DNA from: Clostridiales bacterium UBA4696
Lineage (GTDB): Bacteria > Bacillota > Clostridia > Oscillospirales > Oscillospiraceae
NCBI GenBank assembly: GCA_002404795.1
Contig: DHKK01000152.1
Location: 1 to 10,098, forward strand
Reading direction: 5' to 3'
DNA: 10,098 nt
Shown here: in pieces, positions 6,732-10,098 of the stretch
Numbering within the stretch: the first letter of the stretch is position 1
Layout of the letters: every line of letters begins with the position of its first letter
Program-made: the position numbers and the translations under genes
Notes under the pieces: generated by a model
The model's database searches: none
The model's input: the letters and a program-made list of their open reading frames with translations, nothing else
What the model was told of the DNA's origin: nothing

Positions 6732-7343
6732 TTGGAGCAGAACGATTTACAGCGGGCCCTGATGGCCGTCCTGTTCGCCGCGGGCGAGCCGGTCGACGCC
6801 AGGCGCCTGAGCCAGACGCTCGAGCGCGGCGAAGATGAGATCCACGCGGCCTGCAAGGCCCTGATAGATGAGCTGAGCTACACCCGCAGCGGCATCCGCA
6901 TCGTGCGGCTGGAAAACGCCTATCAGATGTGCTCGTCGCCCGAGATGGCGGAATATGTGACAAAAACGCTTGAGACCCGCAAGCCGCCCAAGCTCTCGCC
7001 CTCGCAGCTCGAGACGCTGACGGTCATTGCCTACTACCAGCCCGCGACCAAGGCGCTGGTCGAGCAGATCCGCGGCGTCGACAGCGCCTACTGCGTCAGC
7101 GCGCTCGTGACCAAAAAGCTCATCCGCGAGTGCGGCAGGCTCAACGTGCCCGGCCGCCCCATCGTCTATGAAACGACGCCGGACTTCCTGCGCGTGTTCG
7201 GCCTGGAATCCCTCGCCGATCTGCCGCAGATCGAGAAGGTCGACCTCCATGTCGACCCGTCGCAGATCGACCCGATCGAACAGAAGCCGGACGAGCCGCA
7301 GACGGAAGACCAGCTGCCCGCGCAGCAGGAGATCCCGCTATGA
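6732..7343 (+). CDS. scpB: Segregation and condensation protein B
   Basis: 203-residue winged-helix protein that dimerises and binds the ScpA linker in the SMC condensin. Two winged-helix domains are visible: about residues 1-80 (LQRALMAVLFAAGEPVD onward) and 87-165. The second holds the strongly conserved QLETLTVIAYYQPATKALVE, the GVDSAYCVSALVTKKLI segment, then GRLNVPGRPIVYETTPDFLR and FGLESLADLPQ. The tail from about 175 is Pro/Gln/Glu-rich and probably disordered. The start is TTG at 6732, supported by GGAGG 6 nt upstream. An earlier in-frame start at 6690 would lie inside scpA. The stop overlaps the next start as ATGA, so translation is coupled to the DUF2953 gene. Confidence 0.96.
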   Translation: MEQNDLQRALMAVLFAAGEPVDARRLSQTLERGEDEIHAACKALIDELSYTRSGIRIVRLENAYQMCSSPEMAEYVTKTLETRKPPKLSPSQLETLTVIAYYQPATKALVEQIRGVDSAYCVSALVTKKLIRECGRLNVPGRPIVYETTPDFLRVFGLESLADLPQIEKVDLHVDPSQIDPIEQKPDEPQTEDQLPAQQEIPL

Positions 7344-7963
7344 CCTGGACGTGGTGGATGACGCTGGCCGTGATCCTGGCTGTGCTGCTGCTGATCGGCT
7401 GCATCCCCGTGGGCGTTGACGCCGCCTACGGCGAGGGCGGCGTCCGGCTGGCGGTGAAGATCTGGCTGTTTCGCCTGCAGCTCCTGCCGCAAAAACCGAA
7501 AAAGAAGAAAAAACCAGCCAAAAAGGCTGCTCCAAAGCAAAAAAAGCCCGCGCCGGAGAAACCGGCAGGGGAGAAAAAGCCCAACCCGCTGCTCTCCGGC
7601 GGCGTGGACGGCATTCTGGAGCTGCTGGACCTCGGCGTCCAGACGCTCGGCGATCTGCGCCGCAAGCTCCGCGTGGAGGAGCTGACGCTCCATGTCTGCA
7701 TCGGCGGCAGCGACGATCCGGCGGCGGCCGCCATGCACTATGGCCGGGCCTGGGCCGCGATCGGCGCGATCACGCCCGCACTGGACCGGCTCTTCGTCAT
7801 AAAAAAGCGTGACATTCAGCCCGCGCTCGACTATAATGAGACCAGTATGAAGGTCGACGCGCGCCTGATCACCACGATTACCATCGGGCGTTCCCTCGCG
7901 CTGGCGCTGCATGCCGGCGTGCGGTTCCTGAAGATATTGAATCAACGAAAAAAGGCGGTGTAA
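7340..7963 (+). CDS. DUF2953 family membrane-anchored protein (YtfI-like)
   Basis: 207-residue protein of unknown function. One N-terminal membrane helix (about residues 5-27) is followed by a short beta-type segment (DAAYGEGGVRLAVKIWLFRLQLLP) typical of DUF2953. Residues 51-81 are an exceptional run of Lys, Pro and Ala. The remainder has the family features: ELLDLGVQTLGDLRRKLRVE, CIGGSDDPAAAAMHYGRAWA, DYNETSMKVDARL and TITIGRSLALAL. In Bacillus and Clostridia this family is regularly next to gerW/ytfJ, and the same order is seen here, 4 nt ahead. That suggests a shared sporulation-related role (inference). The ATG at 7340 overlaps the scpB stop. With one TM segment and a positive cytoplasm-like stretch it is probably membrane-anchored; topology is uncertain. 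Confidence 0.85.
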   Translation: MTWTWWMTLAVILAVLLLIGCIPVGVDAAYGEGGVRLAVKIWLFRLQLLPQKPKKKKKPAKKAAPKQKKPAPEKPAGEKKPNPLLSGGVDGILELLDLGVQTLGDLRRKLRVEELTLHVCIGGSDDPAAAAMHYGRAWAAIGAITPALDRLFVIKKRDIQPALDYNETSMKVDARLITTITIGRSLALALHAGVRFLKILNQRKKAV

Positions 7964-7967
7964 CTCC

Positions 7968-8384
7968 ATGAATCATCCTCTGTCTGATATGATGACCAAC
8001 TCCATGAGCAAGATCCGGGATATGATCGACGTCAATACCGTCGTCGGCGATCCCATCACGACGCCCGGCGGCGTGACCATCATCCCCGTGACGAAGGTCT
8101 CCATCGGCTACGGCGGCGGCGGCAGCGATTTCGCCATGAAAAACATGCCCGCGAACCGCGATAATCCCTTCGGCGGCGGCGCCGGCGCCGGGATCAAGAT
8201 CACGCCGGTGGCGTTTCTGGTCATCCGCAGCGAAAACGTGCGGATGCTCCCGGTCGCGGAGCCCGCGTCCACGTCGGTCGACCGGCTGATCGAGCTGCTG
8301 CCCGACCTGCTGGAAAAGGGCGAAGCCTATTTCGCCGAAAAGAAAGCCGCGAAAGAGGCGGAAAAAGCAGCCGAAGAGGCATAA
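7968..8384 (+). CDS. gerW: GerW/YtfJ family sporulation protein
   Basis: 138-residue GerW (YtfJ) family protein. The B. subtilis member is made in the forespore and is needed for normal L-alanine-triggered spore germination. The family pattern is clear: an N-terminal helix (MMTNSMSKIRDMIDVNTVVG), GDPITTPGGVTIIPVTKVS, glycine-rich GYGGGGSDF and GGGAGAGIKITPVAFLVI. The C-terminus (about 112-138) is a Lys/Glu/Ala helix, LEKGEAYFAEKKAAKEAEKA, likely a free helix or coiled coil. The ATG at 7968 has an AGGCGG site about 9 nt upstream and lies 4 nt after the DUF2953 stop. No forespore-sigma promoter could be recognised by eye, so expression from the operon promoter is the default reading. Confidence 0.93.
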   Translation: MNHPLSDMMTNSMSKIRDMIDVNTVVGDPITTPGGVTIIPVTKVSIGYGGGGSDFAMKNMPANRDNPFGGGAGAGIKITPVAFLVIRSENVRMLPVAEPASTSVDRLIELLPDLLEKGEAYFAEKKAAKEAEKAAEEA

Positions 8385-8425
8385 AACCCACGCGCCCTGC
8401 AAAAGCTTATGCCAGGGTGATAGAT

Positions 8426-9352
8426 ATGCTCGATTTGGACAAGCACAGACTGCGCAAAGCGGCGGCGGCATTCTGCGCCGCCGCCTTTTTACTTGGCAGC
8501 GTCCCGGCCGCGCGGGCCGCGTCCGTCTGCCCGCCTCCGCAGGTCAGCGCCGCGTGCGCGGCTTTGATCGATGGGCGGACGGGACAGACGCTCTATGAAA
8601 AGGACGCGGACCGCCGCGCCCTCATCGCAAGCACAACGAAGATCATGACCGGTCTTCTTGTCTGTGAGGCAGGGGAGCCGGACCGGCGCGTGACGGTCCC
8701 GTCGCTTGCCGTGGGGCTGGAAGGCTCCAGCATGTATCTGAAGCAGGGCGAGACGCTGACGCGGCAGGATCTGCTCTACGGCATGATGCTGCATTCCGGC
8801 AACGATGCGGCGCTGACGCTCGCCATCAGCGTGTCCGGCAGCGAACAGGCCTTCGTCCGGCAGATGAATCTGCGCGCGCAGGCGCTCGGCCTGCGGCAGA
8901 CGCATTTTGCCAATCCCCATGGGCTCGACAGCGGGGAGAATTACTCGTCCGCGCGCGACCTTGCCGCGCTCACGCAGGCAGCACTGCAGAACCAGCAGTT
9001 CCGCACGGTGGTCGGCACGAAGACGATCGCCTGCGCCGGCCGGACGCTGACCAACCACAATAAGCTGCTCTGGCGCTACGACGGCTGTATCGGTGTCAAG
9101 ACCGGCTATACCCGCCACGCGGGCCGCATCCTCGTCAGCGCCGCGGAACGGGGCGAGAGCCAGCTCATCGCCGTCACGCTGGCCGACCCGGACGACTGGC
9201 GCGACCATGCAGCGCTGCTGGACTACGGCTTTGCCGTCCTGGCGGCCCAGACGCCCGTCTATCCGCAGAACAGGAGGATCGTATGGAAGAACGACTGCAA
9301 AAAATTCTGGCGCGCTATGCCGGCGTCTCCCGCCGCAAAGCGGAAGAGCTGA
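8426..9352 (+). CDS. D-alanyl-D-alanine carboxypeptidase, DacF/PBP5-like, short form
   Basis: 308-residue secreted penicillin-binding protein (peptidase S11) that trims the terminal D-Ala from peptidoglycan stems. A signal peptide fills residues 1-31 (hydrophobic core FCAAAFLLGSV, likely cut after AARA). Catalytic motifs are complete: S69-T-T-K72 with the nucleophile serine, S124-G-N, and K225-T-G-Y. The peptidase domain ends near LLDYGFAVL (264-272). The beta-rich PBP5_C domain and amphipathic membrane anchor of full-length relatives (about 380-390 residues) are missing. The last 23 residues (286-308) are basic and overlap rluB by 70 nt. I start at ATG 8426, with AGGGTGA 5 nt upstream; a GTG at 8417 is possible. 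It may be a soluble wall or forespore-envelope enzyme, or an anchor-less remnant. The operon suggests a sporulation link. Confidence 0.92.
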   Translation: MLDLDKHRLRKAAAAFCAAAFLLGSVPAARAASVCPPPQVSAACAALIDGRTGQTLYEKDADRRALIASTTKIMTGLLVCEAGEPDRRVTVPSLAVGLEGSSMYLKQGETLTRQDLLYGMMLHSGNDAALTLAISVSGSEQAFVRQMNLRAQALGLRQTHFANPHGLDSGENYSSARDLAALTQAALQNQQFRTVVGTKTIACAGRTLTNHNKLLWRYDGCIGVKTGYTRHAGRILVSAAERGESQLIAVTLADPDDWRDHAALLDYGFAVLAAQTPVYPQNRRIVWKNDCKKFWRAMPASPAAKRKS

Positions 9353-10005
9353 TCGCGGACGGCCGCGTGCGCGTCAACGGCAATACCGCCCGCCTCGGCG
9401 AGCAGGCGGACGGGGAAGAGGACGTCATTGAGCTCGACGGCGTCCGCGTCCGGACGCGGCAGGAGCCGGAGAAGATCTACCGCATGCTCTGCAAGCCGCG
9501 CGGTTTTGTGACCACCATGCACGACGAGAAGGGCCGCCGCTCCATCGCCGAGCTGGTCGCAGACCTGCCAGAGCGCGTCTATCCCGTCGGGCGACTCGAC
9601 TGCAATTCCGAGGGCCTGCTGCTCCTGACCAACGACGGCGAGCTGGCCAACGCCCTGATGCACCCGAAAAAGCAGGTCGATAAGACCTACCTCGTCTGGG
9701 TCAGCAGCTACATAGCCGGCAGCGAGCGCTCGCTTGCGCAGCCGATCGGGATCGACGGCCGCATGACCAGCCCCGCCGAGGTGCAGCTGATCAAGGCTGA
9801 AGGACCCGTCGCGCTGCTCCGCATCACGATCCACGAGGGCCGCAACCGGCAGATCCGCCGCCTGTGCGAGCGCGCGGGCCTGACCGTCACGCGCCTGCGC
9901 CGCATCCAGGAGGGCCCGCTGCAGCTCGGTGATCTCAGACCCGGCCAGTCCCGCCCGCTCACGCAGGCGGAGCTGGAGTGTTTATTTGAAGAAATTCAGA
10001 AGTAA
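9283..10005 (+). CDS. rluB: 23S rRNA pseudouridine synthase, RluB family
   Basis: 240-residue RNA-modifying enzyme that isomerises a uridine in 23S rRNA (the 2605-type site of E. coli RluB; 2633 in B. subtilis). An N-terminal S4 RNA-binding domain (1-60) includes LQKILARYAGVSRRKAEELI and GRVRVNG. The catalytic domain has KPRGFVTTMHDEKGR and the RsuA/RluB signature VGRLDCNSEGLLLLTNDGEL, with catalytic Asp106. Most relatives have a threonine (RLDxxTxGL) where this has serine. Later conserved parts are KTYLVWV, HEGRNRQIRRLCERAGL and RIQEGPLQLGDL. The ATG at 9283 has AGGAGG 5 nt upstream and lies inside the end of the dacF-like gene, implying coupled translation. rluB closing an scpAB cluster is usual in Firmicutes. 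RluB is favoured over RluE/F or RsuA by context; the exact target base is inferred. Confidence 0.94.
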   Translation: MEERLQKILARYAGVSRRKAEELIADGRVRVNGNTARLGEQADGEEDVIELDGVRVRTRQEPEKIYRMLCKPRGFVTTMHDEKGRRSIAELVADLPERVYPVGRLDCNSEGLLLLTNDGELANALMHPKKQVDKTYLVWVSSYIAGSERSLAQPIGIDGRMTSPAEVQLIKAEGPVALLRITIHEGRNRQIRRLCERAGLTVTRLRRIQEGPLQLGDLRPGQSRPLTQAELECLFEEIQK

Positions 10006-10008
10006 CCC

Positions 10009-10037
10009 TTGACAAACCGGAAACTTTTGTGTATGAT
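10009..10037 (+). promoter_or_regulatory. Strong sigma-A promoter ahead of a tRNA gene
   Basis: -35 TTGACA (10009-10014), a 17-nt spacer, -10 TATGAT (10032-10037). The -35 matches the consensus perfectly and the -10 misses it by one base (TATAAT). It begins 3 nt after the rluB stop. Transcription would start near 10044, about 35 nt before the tRNA. Confidence 0.85.
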
Positions 10038-10077
10038 ATCAGGGCTGTCCGGGGTTTGACACGGCCAGCCGATATCA
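10034..10077. repeat. Inverted repeat between promoter -10 and tRNA gene
   Basis: The left arm is TGATATC + AG + GGCTG (10034-10047) and the right arm CAGCC + GATATCA (10066-10077). They pair over 12 bp with a 2-nt bulge, and CCG/CGG adds pairs in the loop. The left arm overlaps the -10 box. In RNA beginning near 10044 only the inner GGCTG/CAGCC part could form. Confidence 0.7.
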
Positions 10078-10078
10078 T

Positions 10079-10098
10079 GGAGTGGTATCGAAGCGGTC
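10079..10098 (+). tRNA. 5' end of a tRNA gene, probably tRNA-Ser (cut by window edge)
   Basis: The last 20 bases, GGAGTGGTATCGAAGCGGTC, read as an acceptor strand of 7 (GGAGTGG), U8, A9, a D stem starting TCGA, and the conserved A14, G15 and GG of the D loop. The GGTATCGAAG-GGTC pattern resembles clostridial serine tRNAs. A strong promoter precedes it. The anticodon is outside the window, so identity is an inference. Confidence 0.65.

Noticed and set aside
5087..6856. 589-codon minus-strand open frame opposite the M50, scpA and scpB genes
   Set aside because: It crosses three well-identified plus-strand genes and their promoter, and its His/Arg/Gln-rich composition is typical of antisense translation of GC-rich genes.
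7166..7969. 267-codon minus-strand open frame opposite the DUF2953 gene
   Set aside because: The repeated F/L/W stretch is just the complement of the lysine-rich insert; there is no promoter or ribosome site.
10056..10061. Second TTGACA in front of the tRNA
   Set aside because: No -10-like hexamer exists 16-18 nt downstream; that position is already the tRNA acceptor stem.
1..10098. CRISPR array, insertion sequence, phage or defence genes
   Set aside because: No array of spaced repeats, transposase or integrase motifs, or terminal inverted repeats were seen; all long frames are explained by core genes.

Overview
The window reads as an ordinary core-genome segment of a GC-rich, Gram-positive, probably endospore-forming Bacillota. 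The Oscillospiraceae (clostridial cluster IV) are my best guess. The reasons are a T-box leader on pheST, strong AGGAGG ribosome sites, sigma-A-type promoters, the order scpA-scpB-DUF2953-gerW(ytfJ)-dacF-rluB, and heavy G/C bias at third codon positions. That bias also produces very long antisense shadow ORFs. The lineage is an inference from these features, not a database result.

Left part, minus strand (1-5000), read from right to left: a TetR-family regulator (4434-5000) with its own promoter and terminator; a DegV-family fatty-acid-binding protein (3437-4342) ending in a perfect hairpin terminator; then a promoter, a roughly 310-nt T-box riboswitch with terminator (3039-3350), pheS (2010-3038) and pheT (running off the left edge at base 1). 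The T-box senses uncharged tRNA-Phe and controls both subunits of phenylalanyl-tRNA synthetase.

Middle (5001-5206): a divergent regulatory region. The tetR promoter points left and a strong promoter points right. A palindrome and a helical-turn-spaced direct repeat lie on the tetR promoter.

Right part, plus strand (5140-10005): a tightly packed probable seven-gene operon. It holds a small M50 site-2-type protease (5207-5896), scpA (5921-6718), scpB (6732-7343), a DUF2953 membrane protein (7340-7963), gerW/ytfJ (7968-8384), a secreted D-Ala-D-Ala carboxypeptidase (8426-9352) and an RluB-type 23S rRNA pseudouridine synthase (9283-10005). ScpA and ScpB are the kleisin and winged-helix partners of SMC in chromosome segregation. 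GerW and the DacF-like protein connect the cluster to spore formation and germination and to wall maturation. No other convincing promoter was seen inside the cluster.

Right edge (10006-10098): a textbook TTGACA-N17-TATGAT promoter directly after rluB, a long inverted repeat, and the first 20 bases of a tRNA gene, probably tRNA-Ser.

I found no mobile element, CRISPR array, phage gene or defence system. No clearly new system is evident. The most unusual points are the short DacF-like protein that overlaps rluB by 70 nt, the lysine-rich insert in the DUF2953 protein, the dyad on the tRNA promoter, and the operator-like repeats at tetR.
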